Shown piece after piece: positions 38,227-47,107 of a DNA stretch of 49,756 bases. Below the pieces are notes generated by a model, which was not told where the DNA came from, did not search any database, and saw nothing but the letters and a program-made list of their open reading frames with translations. This DNA is from Ferrithrix thermotolerans DSM 19514 (GTDB lineage Bacteria; Actinomycetota; Acidimicrobiia; Acidimicrobiales; Acidimicrobiaceae), in NCBI RefSeq assembly GCF_900128965.1, contig NZ_FQUL01000015.1, positions 1 to 49,756 on the forward strand, given 5' to 3'. The position numbers and the translations under genes are program-made. Within the stretch, counting starts at the first letter, position 1, and every line of letters starts with the position of its first letter.

Positions 38227-39584
38227 AAACAGCGGTGGTTGGTGGAGGTGTGACCGGCTTGGCAGCGGCCTTCTTTCTAGCACAACAGCCAGAGATGGAG
38301 GTAACTGTATTTGAGTCGGATAGTCGTATGGGTGGAAAAGTCCAAGCGGAAGAGCTAGGAGATCTATCAGTGGAGATGGGTCCCGACTCCTTCGTAACTA
38401 GATCAGCGGCGATCTTTGAGATAATCTCTGAGATCGGCCTCGGAGATTTACTGATACACCCCAAGGCCAACAGGGCGCTCATACTTAGAGGAGGGAGCCT
38501 ACGAACCTTACCGCAGGGCTTGAATCTAGGATTCCCTACGAACTCTGCACAGATCTTAAAAAGCGAAGTCTTGACCCCTTTGGAGAAACTCTCCACCTAC
38601 CTGAGGTGGAGACTGCAAAGAGATGCTGACTTTGCAAAGAGCAGCGACGATATCGGCAGAATCCTGCAGTATTACGTAGGTCGCCCTTACGTAAGGTACG
38701 TTCTTGACCCCCTTATCGGAGGGATCAACGCAGCCTCAGTGTACGGAGCCAGCGGAGAGATCACAGCCTCTCAGATCTTACGACTTCTACGTGGCGAACC
38801 ACAAGTCACAACCACGACAGATCATACTCAAATGCCTCCTTTCGCCTCGTTTGAAGGAGGGTTATCGGTCTTGATAGGTCACATGCAGGAGTACCTGAAA
38901 GGTCGCGGCGTCGCTCTTCGTACCAACTCGGTAGTCTCAGATCTCAAGCTGACCTCGAATGGCGTGATGCTTGAGACTGATCTAGATGTCGAGGAGTTTG
39001 ACAAGGTAATCCTCACCACACCACCTTCCGTGACTGGCATCCTCTTACGCGATATCTCTCCTGAGACCGCACAAATTCTTCGCTCCATAAGAAGGGCTTC
39101 AGTGACGATGTCCACTTTGTTGGTCGACGCAGATCTAACACATATCCCATCGGACGTAGCTGGGGTCTTGGTACCAAGAGATCAAGGCTTCCTAACTACT
39201 GCAATCACACTAGGTCCAAATAAGTGGCCTGAATGGCGAAGCAACGCAGGTCAGATACTTCGTATCTCAAGTGGAAGATTTGGCGAGGGTGAGCACCTAA
39301 AGATCAGACCGGACGAGTTGGTCAGTCTCCTAATAGGAGAGGCACAGGAGATACTAGGTACCCACATAGGGCTTTTGGACTACAGAGTAAAGCGATGGGT
39401 CGGAAGCTTTGTAAGATTTGCGCCGTATCACCGTCAACTGATGAACAAGGTCGAAAAGACGCTCGCCGCAGACTCCAAGGGTGCAATCGAGCTTTCCGGA
39501 TCTTTTGTGAGAGGATCCGGAATTCCAACCTGCATACAGGTAGCCAAAGAGGTGGCCGCGAGAACTCAAAGTTCTAGGCTTTGA
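38223..39584 (+). CDS. hemY: Coproporphyrinogen III / protoporphyrinogen IX oxidase (HemY/CgoX)
   Basis: A FAD-dependent oxidase acting after HemE. The dinucleotide motif VVGGGVTGLAAAFFLA opens the protein, with VEMGPDSFVTRS and the C-terminal GSFVRGSGIPTCIQVAKE as family marks. In actinobacteria this enzyme oxidises coproporphyrinogen III in the coproporphyrin-dependent route; the sequence alone cannot separate the two substrates. TTG at 38223 is chosen: it overlaps the hemE stop (TTGA) with GGGAG upstream; an earlier in-frame TTG is at 38208. About 453 residues. Its end overlaps convergent cobT by 11 bases. Confidence 0.93.
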   Translation: MKTAVVGGGVTGLAAAFFLAQQPEMEVTVFESDSRMGGKVQAEELGDLSVEMGPDSFVTRSAAIFEIISEIGLGDLLIHPKANRALILRGGSLRTLPQGLNLGFPTNSAQILKSEVLTPLEKLSTYLRWRLQRDADFAKSSDDIGRILQYYVGRPYVRYVLDPLIGGINAASVYGASGEITASQILRLLRGEPQVTTTTDHTQMPPFASFEGGLSVLIGHMQEYLKGRGVALRTNSVVSDLKLTSNGVMLETDLDVEEFDKVILTTPPSVTGILLRDISPETAQILRSIRRASVTMSTLLVDADLTHIPSDVAGVLVPRDQGFLTTAITLGPNKWPEWRSNAGQILRISSGRFGEGEHLKIRPDELVSLLIGEAQEILGTHIGLLDYRVKRWVGSFVRFAPYHRQLMNKVEKTLAADSKGAIELSGSFVRGSGIPTCIQVAKEVAARTQSSRL

Positions 39585-40635
39585 CCTGCGCAACTCCTGC
39601 TTGGTCAAAGGTAGCCATCTCAGACAGAATATTTGACGCTGCTCTGAGAACCGGTACAGCCAAGGCAGCCCCGGTGCCTTCACCTAAACGCATATCCAAA
39701 GTCAATAACGGACGTAGGCCCATGTGCCTAAGCGCCACAGCTGCTCCAGGCTCGGTCGAGAGGTGACCCGCAAAGATATAGTCCACAATTAGGGGACTAA
39801 ACATGGTGGCAACCAAAGCTCCTGATAGAGCTATCACCCCGTCTACTAGGACTGGCCTCCTCATTTCAGCAGCCCCAACTACGTAACCTGCGATCGCAGC
39901 GATCTCAGCGCCTCCCAGTTCCGAGAGCAGAGCGACAGGGTCGTCCAATGACGCAGTGCTTCTTTCAGCCCTCATCAGGGCAGCCTCAACGATCTCGCAC
40001 TTACGAGAAAAGGTAAGGTCATCAATTCCCGTACCGCGACCAACTACCTCCTTTGGATCAACCCCAGCCGCAGCTGCGATGAGCGCTGCTGCAGGCGTAG
40101 TATTTCCAATTCCCATATCTCCAGTGACCAGCAACTGAGAACCCGATCGAATTAGATCTTTAGCGACATCCCTACCGACCTCAAAACACCCTCGTGCCTC
40201 CCGGTAGGTCATGGCAGCCTCTGAGCAAATCGACTTGGTTCCAAATATCTGTTTGCGTTGAACAAGACCCTCCAGCAAAGAGGTATCAGAGGCGACACCC
40301 ACATCCACAACGAGAACTCTTGCACCGACCACCGAAGCGATAACATTTATCGCTGCTCCACCCGTAACAAAGTTCGACAGCATCTGGACAGTAACCTCTT
40401 GAGGCCAGGGCGTAACTCCCTCACCGACGACTCCGTGGTCTCCAGCGAACACGGTCACATCTATCAAATCCAAAGAAGGTGGGGGTGTCTGTCCGAATAT
40501 GCCGCAGAGCCGGTTTCCTACTTCTTCCAAAACACCTAGCGATCCGGGGGGCTTAGTAAGCGACAACTGGCGCTGCTTTGCGGAGTCGATGTGAGCTTGC
40601 GATACCTTTTCAACCGATACTGCAAGATCTGTCAT
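39574..40635 (-). CDS. cobT: Nicotinate-nucleotide-dimethylbenzimidazole phosphoribosyltransferase
   Basis: It makes alpha-ribazole phosphate for the lower ligand of cobalamin. The LTKPPGSLGVLEEVG block, FAGDHGVVGEGVTPWPQEVT, TGDMGIGNTTPAAAL and the catalytic Glu near the C-terminus (DMRLGEGTGAALAVP) are all present. 353 residues, ATG start sharing one base with the upstream GtrA-like gene's stop. No other cobalamin genes are in the window, so it is a lone cob gene beside haem genes, and I see no cobalamin riboswitch in front of it. Confidence 0.95.
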   Translation of the reverse strand: MTDLAVSVEKVSQAHIDSAKQRQLSLTKPPGSLGVLEEVGNRLCGIFGQTPPPSLDLIDVTVFAGDHGVVGEGVTPWPQEVTVQMLSNFVTGGAAINVIASVVGARVLVVDVGVASDTSLLEGLVQRKQIFGTKSICSEAAMTYREARGCFEVGRDVAKDLIRSGSQLLVTGDMGIGNTTPAAALIAAAAGVDPKEVVGRGTGIDDLTFSRKCEIVEAALMRAERSTASLDDPVALLSELGGAEIAAIAGYVVGAAEMRRPVLVDGVIALSGALVATMFSPLIVDYIFAGHLSTEPGAAVALRHMGLRPLLTLDMRLGEGTGAALAVPVLRAASNILSEMATFDQAGVAQVKA

Positions 40636-41105
40636 TACATCGCCTCAGCATCCAGCGTAACAGCGCCAGACCCGAATAAAAATCGATTGAAGACTATGTA
40701 TTTACCGATCCACAGCACACCAAATGCAAACAAGGCGGCTAAGTTGACGAAGATAGCATCAACAAGGTGGCTTAGTCTAAGGTGTTCAGCTAGGTCATGT
40801 GCGTACGCCACAGCTATGAGAGAAAGAACGAGTCCCAAAAAGGTTAATACCCAAAATGGAGCAACCTCTTTCATGAAGTGCGACTTGCCCGTTTTCCCCC
40901 ATACCCAAGCCCTGTTTAGGTAGTAACCCGGTACAGCTGTGGTTGCCGTCGCAACTACATTGCACGAAGTCGCTGACCACCTTCTAACCAGTCCAAACAG
41001 AACGAACAGGATTATCTGGGACAAAGCGACGGTAATAGCCGAGACCGCAGAGTACTTTATCGCCTTCACACCGACAATACTCTGCACTCGAGCATAAAGC
41101 TTCAT
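40635..41105 (-). CDS. GtrA-like membrane protein
   Basis: A four-helix protein of the GtrA family, proposed to help move lipid-linked sugars across the membrane. The core runs KYSAVSAITVALSQIILFVL, TATTAVPGYYLNRAWVWG (the family FxxxRxWVF-like motif), FWVLTFLGLVLSLIAVAYAH and FVNLAALFAFGVLWIGKYIVFNRF. The open frame extends to 41213, but the family usually begins near here; ATG at 41105 is a guess because no good ribosome site is visible. It could work with the GT2 or WecA-type enzymes, though it is far from them. Confidence 0.75.
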   Translation of the reverse strand: MKLYARVQSIVGVKAIKYSAVSAITVALSQIILFVLFGLVRRWSATSCNVVATATTAVPGYYLNRAWVWGKTGKSHFMKEVAPFWVLTFLGLVLSLIAVAYAHDLAEHLRLSHLVDAIFVNLAALFAFGVLWIGKYIVFNRFLFGSGAVTLDAEAM

Positions 41106-41313
41106 AAAATAACTAAGCACGACTAACAGTGTAACCAATCTACCTGAGCACAACTTAGTCGTTAACATAATTAGGGCAACTAATCCTGAGTAGTTGCTAA
41201 CAGTTGCGCGCATCTCAACAACCCGCTCTTCATGTGCGCTTCACAGCAAACAGTCAATGTTTAGTTCTAGGTTCCAAATATGACTCAAATGAAGACCTAT
41301 ACTTTGGACAACC

Positions 41314-43020
41314 TCACCTGTTAGCCCTTCTAACGCCGCGAGTAAAAGACACTAACGCCGCCACGAGACAAGCGACAAGGGCAAAGCCGAAAGCTTCATG
41401 AAGGCCAGAAGCAAAAGAGTGTGATATCAGATTTGGGAAGAACTCTCTTCCGGTCAGGACCGAGACCTCAGGTCTAGAAAGTCGACTGAGAGAACCTGAT
41501 CCTAAAAGTTTCTGAATGGGATCGTAACCGAGAAACGCCGAGAACAGTACAGAGACAGCTGGAAGGTGCGCTACTCTTTCTGCAGTTGTTGAAGGAACTC
41601 CATAACGTATAAGACCTCTACTCATGACAGATGGCAAAGAGGAGGATAGCCCTGCAATCATGAGCGAGAAAAAGATTCCTATCGAAAACACCTGTGCGGA
41701 GTTCTGAAACGTTGAGTTCATGGCACCGCCCACCCCACGGTTCTCAGCCGGTAGCGCGTTCATAACAGCTGCGCGGTTGGGAGAGGCGAAGAGACCTTGG
41801 GAAAGTCCGGACAGCAGCAAAGTTCCCCCAAAGTAAATGTAAGAGAAATTCACTGGAGCAGATATCAGCAGCACAAACGCCACCGCAGTACCTATGGGTC
41901 CAATGGTGGCGAACAGCCTTGGTCCGAACCTATCAGAAAGATACCCCGAGACAGGACCTGCTATCAGGAATCCCACCGTCAAAGGGAGCATAAAAATCCC
42001 CGCCCATAGTGGAGTTGCGGCAAAACTGTATCCATGCAGGGGCAGCCAGATACCCTGAAGCCAGATAACGAGCATGAAGAGCAACCCGCCTCGAGCAATC
42101 GAGACAAGGAATGTCGAGAGGGTCCCAAAGGTAAAGGCTTTGATCCTAAAAAGCGAGATTCGAAACATAGGGTTTGGGACCTTGGTCTCTATCACAAAGA
42201 AAGCTGTTAGGAGTGCAACGCCTCCCCCGAGCTCGGATAGTACGGCTGGAGAACTCCATCCGGTTGCGCTTGTTCCATGTGGCTCGATGCCGTAGGTAAT
42301 TCCGATAAGGATCAGTATCAGACCGACGGCAAAGGTAAGGTTTCCCATCCAGTCGATCTTGGAAGGCGTACGAATTCCTCTCTCTTCAAGTTTGTAATAG
42401 GACCATACTGTACCGAAGATCCCGATCGGAACAGAGATAAGAAAGACCAGTCTCCAGTTGATTGGCGCTAACACTCCTCCAAGAATAAGTCCAATAAACG
42501 ACCCGCTTATGCCGGCGACCTGATTTATACCAAGAGCCATCCCTCGCTGATTCGGCGGAAATGCATCGGTCAGAATAGCGGAGGAGTTTGCCACCAAGAA
42601 AGCGGATCCCAAACCCTGCACCAACCGCATCACTATGAGCCAAGTAGCTCCGCTTCGACCGTGCATCCAGTCCACAGTAAGGAGCAGAGAGCCCAACGTG
42701 TAGATGACAAAGCCAAGGTTATACATCTTTACACGGCCATACATGTCGCCAAGGCGCCCCAGACTGACTACCAAAACACTAGTGACGACCAAAAAACCCA
42801 GTATCATCCACAACAGGTAGAAGCTGTTCCCAGGCCCAAGAGGATCCAGTCCGATACCTTTGAAGATATCCGGTAGTGCGATTAGGGTTATTGAGCCGTC
42901 TATGGTTGCCATGAGAACACCGAGAGTTGTGTTCGACAGAGCTATCCACTTATAAGATGAATCACCCTCTCTGGCGCCTTCTCTTCTGCGGCCAACGGCC
43001 GCCAAAACTTTACTTGACAA
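41314..43020 (-). CDS. MFS drug-export permease, DHA2 (14-helix) family
   Basis: A major facilitator of the EmrB/QacA type. At 568 residues with about fourteen hydrophobic segments it fits DHA2. The first helix carries the family motif LMATIDGSITLIALPDI, followed by LGRLGDMYGRVKMY (motif A) and AGISGSFIGLILGGVLAPINW (motif C, antiporter). It would export lipophilic cations or drugs in exchange for protons. TTG start, weakly supported. A fragment of a membrane-fusion protein lies upstream, so it may once have been an EmrAB-like pair. Two palindromes in its promoter region suggest a local repressor. Confidence 0.85.
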   Translation of the reverse strand: MSSKVLAAVGRRREGAREGDSSYKWIALSNTTLGVLMATIDGSITLIALPDIFKGIGLDPLGPGNSFYLLWMILGFLVVTSVLVVSLGRLGDMYGRVKMYNLGFVIYTLGSLLLTVDWMHGRSGATWLIVMRLVQGLGSAFLVANSSAILTDAFPPNQRGMALGINQVAGISGSFIGLILGGVLAPINWRLVFLISVPIGIFGTVWSYYKLEERGIRTPSKIDWMGNLTFAVGLILILIGITYGIEPHGTSATGWSSPAVLSELGGGVALLTAFFVIETKVPNPMFRISLFRIKAFTFGTLSTFLVSIARGGLLFMLVIWLQGIWLPLHGYSFAATPLWAGIFMLPLTVGFLIAGPVSGYLSDRFGPRLFATIGPIGTAVAFVLLISAPVNFSYIYFGGTLLLSGLSQGLFASPNRAAVMNALPAENRGVGGAMNSTFQNSAQVFSIGIFFSLMIAGLSSSLPSVMSRGLIRYGVPSTTAERVAHLPAVSVLFSAFLGYDPIQKLLGSGSLSRLSRPEVSVLTGREFFPNLISHSFASGLHEAFGFALVACLVAALVSFTRGVRRANR

Positions 43021-43103
43021 AGTAATCTGCCCCCAAACCTAAATCATGAAGCTCCCCGGGTAGAAAAGGGATTGTGATTTTGGTGCAGGACAATCAGTCT
43101 GAC

Positions 43104-43138
43104 CTAGATCACATCTAGTTGGTTAATACAACCAGCTA
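43104..43138. promoter_or_regulatory. Two overlapping palindromes, probable operator for the MFS gene
   Basis: CTAGAT-CAC-ATCTAG at 43104-43118 is a perfect 6-base inverted repeat. TAGTTGGTT-AATAC-AACCAGCTA at 43116-43138 is a 9-base repeat with one mismatch. They share three bases and lie 84-118 bases upstream of the MFS start. The size and symmetry fit a MarR- or TetR-type repressor site, but no regulator gene is in the window, so this is inference. Confidence 0.5.
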
Positions 43139-43234
43139 TCTTATTGATTGGAAGGAATAGTCGGTCATCGTGGCTATTTAAAATGTGAAATCTTCGTAGA
43201 GGAGAATCACATTACGCAGGTATCGACTTTCTCA

Positions 43235-43989
43235 TCAACCGGCAAGGCTCTTTCTAAGTGCTCGGGTCGAGAGTCCACTTGACGCAGGTATCGCCTGATT
43301 CTCATAAGCAAGGACTACCGACTCCCCCGGCTTTAGGATCTCGGAACTGATCGCTGTGTATGTCGAGCCTACGGTCAGGACCCTCACCGGAACGATCCTT
43401 GTAGTCCCTTGAGAAGTCATCAGCTCTACCGACTGCTTGGAGCCGTTGACAGAGACAGCTGAGGTCGGAACCGCTAGAGAACGGCTCTTAGTTGAGACCG
43501 ACAGCACGACCTGGGCGTAGCTTCCATCGAAGACCGCCTGACGGAAGTTTGAAATCTCAAGAGTCACGGGAAGCGATACAAGACCTGTGATTTTATTGAC
43601 GGTAGGCGTGGTGCCAATAGAGGCAATTGATGCCTTGTAAGTGGTAGAACTCCCCAAGGGGGTCACGGTTCCCGACGTTCCGAGGTGCAACAACCCCAGA
43701 TCAGTGGTAGGTACCTGAACACTGACCTGAACCCCTCCGGATCCAATCACGACCACATCAGCTTGGATGTCACTGTATATCATGACCTGGCCTACGGTCA
43801 TATTGATCTCACCCACCATGCCGTCAAGTGGCGAGGTGAGCGTGGTTGTCTGGTCCAAGGCCTGAGCTCTCGCAAGCCAGCCTTCGTCAGCGCTTACCAT
43901 CTGTTGATCCGCAGCAACGATCGTCTCAATCGACCCAGGAGAAGTGATCGTCTGATACGACTGCTGTGTGCGTTGGGACTGTGTTTGAT
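43235..43989 (-). pseudogene. Membrane-fusion protein (MacA/HlyD-like), C-terminal half only
   Basis: The C-terminal part of a periplasmic adaptor: a helical-hairpin end (AADQQMVSADEGWLARAQALDQTTT), the lipoyl half-motif LTSPLDGMVGEINMTVGQ and the beta-barrel and membrane-proximal domains to SLAG. The signal/anchor helix, first lipoyl half and most of the hairpin are missing. The frame is open only from 43989; just upstream lies the truncated permease in another frame. The best reading is a deletion that fused the 5' part of a permease gene to the 3' part of this gene. An internal ATG at 43900 could still give a 221-residue soluble piece. Confidence 0.7.
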
Positions 43990-44797
43990 CTTAACGAGCC
44001 AACTGGCTAAGGGCGGGGTTGTGATGCCGTGCAACATCAAAAGTTCTTTGTCTGCTTCCTGGTAAGCCGCTGACAACGTTTTAGCGCAGGTAGCTTTTAT
44101 CAGGATGGATTGCACAGACTGGGTCGGAGATACTCCGAGGACCGCTTCCTGTGCAGTGCTTATAGGAACGATTGCCAGATCATCCTGGTTAGACGTAGCC
44201 GAGGTACCGTTTCCGACTGGAGCCAAAACTCCTATCACGGTCATCAGCTGACCCGCAACATCAACACTACGGCCTATCGGGAAAGAGTTACCAAAGAGTT
44301 CCTGTGCTGTTATCGCTCCTAAAACTATAACGTCGCTCCCCGAGGAGGCATCGCCAGATGTAATGAACCGCCCTGCCTCCATTGTTCGTGATCGAATAGA
44401 AAGCCACGAGGGCGTGGTGCCATATACAGTTGTGGTCCAGTTCGAGGAGGAGTAGGTAAGAGTCTCCCTACTCGATATCAGAGGTGCAACGCTTTGAATC
44501 GCCGGTGAATCGATATGGTTAAAAAGGGCCTGCGAGTCAGATAGGGTGAGAGTTGACCCGGAACCCAAGCCGCCTTTCACCCCTTGCAAGGACGCTGTAC
44601 TGCCCGGTGTTACGGTCAAGAGGTTGCTCCCCAAGGTGGCGAGTAGCCTTTACCTTGCCTTGGGCGCCTTCTCATAGACCCACCGTTAACATGATCGCAG
44701 CAATTCCGATCACGATACCTAACATTGTCAGGACCGAACGCATCCGGTTCCATCTGACCGCTTCTAGAGCTGCATTGAATAGGTCTAGCCAGCTCAA
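43990..44797 (-). pseudogene. MacB-like ABC permease, broken and truncated
   Basis: The start is TTG at 44797: MSWLDLFNAALEAVRWNRMR, then the first helix SVLTMLGIVIGIAAIMLTVGL. An in-frame TGA at 44672-44674 stands where family members have Gly in VGLGEGAQ. A one-base gain in the CCCC run at 44629-44632 shifts the frame, after which the extracellular MacB core is readable (SNLLTVTPGSTAS ... NWTTTVYGTTPSWL ... LFGNSFPIGRSVDV ... DDLAIVPISTAQEAVLG ... LHGITTPP). The three C-terminal helices are absent; the sequence breaks off near 44007 and passes into a membrane-fusion protein. It cannot give a working permease. Confidence 0.8.
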
Positions 44798-44799
44798 GG

Positions 44800-45519
44800 C
44801 TACGACACCACCTTACCGTCATGGATTCTTATTACCCTCTCCGCTCGAGCAGCAACTTCGTTATCGTGAGTGATGACGACAATAGTTCTTCCCGAACCGT
44901 GAAGTTCTTCGAAGAGCGACAGAACCTCTACCGCGCTCTTTGAATCAAGGTTCCCAGTTGGTTCGTCCGCCAAAATCAAAGGAGGATTGCTTGCAAGCGC
45001 CCTAGCAATTGCAACCCTTTGCTGTTGTCCACCGGGCATCTCCATAGGTTTGTGCTCGAGATGATCACCCAGAGCAACCCGCTCTAGCAGTGCCACCGAT
45101 CGTTCCATCTTCTCGTCGAGCGGAACGCATGCGTAGATCAACGGCAGCTGAACGTTCTTAGGCGCAGTAAGAGGCGTCAATAGGTTAAACTGCTGTAAGA
45201 CGAATCCTATTATTTCATTTCGGATCTTCGCCAGGGCTCTTTCGTCGAGGCATGCCACGTCTTGTCCGTCTGTATAAAGTCGACCTGAACTTGGAACATC
45301 TAAGCAGCCGATTAGGTTCATTAGCGTCGACTTTCCAGACCCTGAAGGACCCGTCATCGTTACGTACTCGCCACGACCGATCTGCAACGACACGCCATCG
45401 AGAGCAACAAAGCTGACAGAACCCCTTTCATACCGCTTCGAAATCCCTTCAAGCTTTACAAGAGGATCTCGCTGAACCTTCTTTACCCCTACCTCATCCA
45501 ACGAATCCACCTCCACCAA
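44800..45519 (-). CDS. MacB/LolD-type ABC transporter ATP-binding protein, degraded signature loop
   Basis: An ATPase of the LolD/FtsE/MacB group, intact in length (239 residues). Walker A is GPSGSGKSTLMNLIG, Walker B is LILADEPTGNLDSKSAVEVL and the switch His is in VVITHDNEVA. The signature motif, normally LSGGQQQR, reads MPGGQQQR: the conserved Ser is Pro. With its permease and adaptor genes both broken, it probably has no partner. The start is uncertain; the listed TTG overlaps the upstream adaptor gene by 26 bases. Confidence 0.85.
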   Translation of the reverse strand: MVEVDSLDEVGVKKVQRDPLVKLEGISKRYERGSVSFVALDGVSLQIGRGEYVTMTGPSGSGKSTLMNLIGCLDVPSSGRLYTDGQDVACLDERALAKIRNEIIGFVLQQFNLLTPLTAPKNVQLPLIYACVPLDEKMERSVALLERVALGDHLEHKPMEMPGGQQQRVAIARALASNPPLILADEPTGNLDSKSAVEVLSLFEELHGSGRTIVVITHDNEVAARAERVIRIHDGKVVS

Positions 45520-46576
45520 AGGCTCCTCTTTTGCGAGGTCCTCTAATCAGTCCACCAAACCTTGGAACTCTCTCAAGCACTTTTTCTCCAGGCGTTAATC
45601 CGGAAAGCACGACCACATCCGCACCGACCACCCTTCCTACTCGTATTACAACGTTCTTGCCCTTCCCATTTGAAGTAACCTCTAACACATAAGGAGAAAC
45701 TGATAAATTTCTCACGGCCAAAACTGGGAGTTCTATAACATCGACAGCTGATGAAGTTGTTATGGATACATTCGCTGGTAATCCGTCGAGGAGTCCAGAT
45801 GGATCTCCTTGGATGGAGATCGTAACCGGAAAGGTCGCAACACCCCCTGTATTCTGCGCCACCAGAGCAACGTTAGCGACTGATCCAGATATCATAGATG
45901 AGTCACCTTGCGGCGCAACAGGTACCGTTTCTTCGTCATGAACCTGAGAGATGCTGGCAGCTATTACACTCCCAACAACCCCCCAAGAACTTGTAGACAC
46001 AACAGTGATACCCGTCCCTGATGATGCGTTAGCCGAAACGATCTGACCCGGGGTATATGGAACCGACGCCACGGTTCCCGCAAATGGGGCGGTCAGGGTC
46101 GCTTCATTCAGGCTCTGCTGAGCAGAGTTGACACTACTTATAGCACTGGTTATTGCGGACTCGTCAGCTGTTATCGTAACCGAAGATGCACCGGCAGCTT
46201 GGTCAGAAGCGAGACGCGCCTGATCGCTCGACCGTTATGCTTGTGCCTGTGTAAGAGCAGCTTGAAGATCGGTACTATCTAAAGACGCTAGGATCTGGCC
46301 ACGGGTCACCCGTTGACCCGGTGTTACATCTACGTACTGCACAATACCGTTCTCAAGAAATGATACTGACTGTTGTTGCGTAGGCTGGATTAACCCGGTC
46401 GTGCTTACCAAGGTCCGTAGACTGCCTTTCGTCACGGTGATAACCTTTGTTCGAAGGCCAGTCAAACTTTCTAAAGACGGTCTTGCAGTTAGATACCTAA
46501 GACCGTATCCAAACGCCACGAGAACCAAAGCAAGAACAACCTGCAGTAGTTTGTGCCTAAGGTCAGATCTCTTCAC
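45494..46576 (-). pseudogene. MacA/HlyD-like membrane-fusion protein interrupted by a stop codon
   Basis: One continuous frame encodes an N-terminal anchor (LLQVVLALVLVAFGYGLRYL), the first lipoyl half (QQSVSFLENGIVQYVDVTPGQRVTRGQ), a short helical hairpin, the second lipoyl half (LTAPFAGTVASVPYTPGQIV), a beta-barrel domain and a C-terminal domain ending FGGGGFVG. A TAA at 46235-46237 interrupts the hairpin (QAQA-stop-RSSDQARLASDQAAG) with no change of frame. As sequenced it gives only a 113-residue N-terminal piece. The adjacent ABC and permease genes identify it as the adaptor of a MacAB-type efflux triad. Confidence 0.82.
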
Positions 46577-47107
46577 GTTTCCTCAGTTCGACTGTAGTTA
46601 TCCTGACTTCACCCAGTGAGAAACTACAGGACAAACACTGAAACTCGGATAAAAGCGATATGAAAAGAATATCAATTCATGAGGCTAACGATATAAAACG
46701 ATATTCACTAACACACTCATAACGTTCTAATAAATAACTTCACAGTTTTTTAGTTTTAACACCAACCTAAAGTCATAAAACGACTTGACCGGGAGCGGAT
46801 ACCGCGTTGGTAAACACAACGAAAACAACAGTCTCATCACGGACCGTCCTTCTGCTCTCCAACCCGCAGATATCGTCGCTTCTCTACGTTCATACATAAT
46901 TGCGTTCTCGTAAAGTACCATGTTGTGCAGAGTCTGATCGATACCTAAGGCGGCTAGCCACGCCATGGCTCGAACCTTCAATGCGCTATCGCAAAAAGCT
47001 GATACGCGCTGACCTGAACGTTTTCAGGATTAGTCGTGCAGGTTCACAGACTCTCAATGCACCATAGACTAGGTAAAAAAATAACATCGTCGCCCAGGAA
47101 GGATAAC
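46577..47107. other. AT-rich 531-base spacer between the efflux triad and ychF
   Basis: Two divergent promoters are expected here. The first 180 bases (46590-46770) are AT-rich and contain repeats. A minus-strand frame at 46727-46981 (84 codons, MAWLAALGIDQTL in part) is open but unrecognised and lacks a ribosome site; I do not call it a gene. No RNA gene is evident. Confidence 0.4.
46592..46629. promoter_or_regulatory. Inverted repeat upstream of the efflux triad
   Basis: CTGTAGTT (46592-46599) and AACTACAG (46622-46629) are an exact 8-base inverted repeat with a 22-base spacer, lying 16-53 bases upstream of the membrane-fusion gene's start. It may be an operator or an mRNA leader hairpin. 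It differs from the palindromes in front of the MFS gene. Confidence 0.35.

Noticed and set aside
39574-40700. Cobalamin riboswitch in front of cobT
   Set aside because: cobT starts within one base of the upstream gene's stop, leaving no leader, and no B12-box-like sequence is visible.
44616-44822. 68-codon frame as a separate small gene
   Set aside because: It is the out-of-phase shadow of the broken permease's 5' end; the real frame starts at 44797.
46727-46981. 84-codon minus-strand frame upstream of ychF
   Set aside because: No recognisable family, no ribosome site and composition typical of spacer; noted in the spacer entry only.
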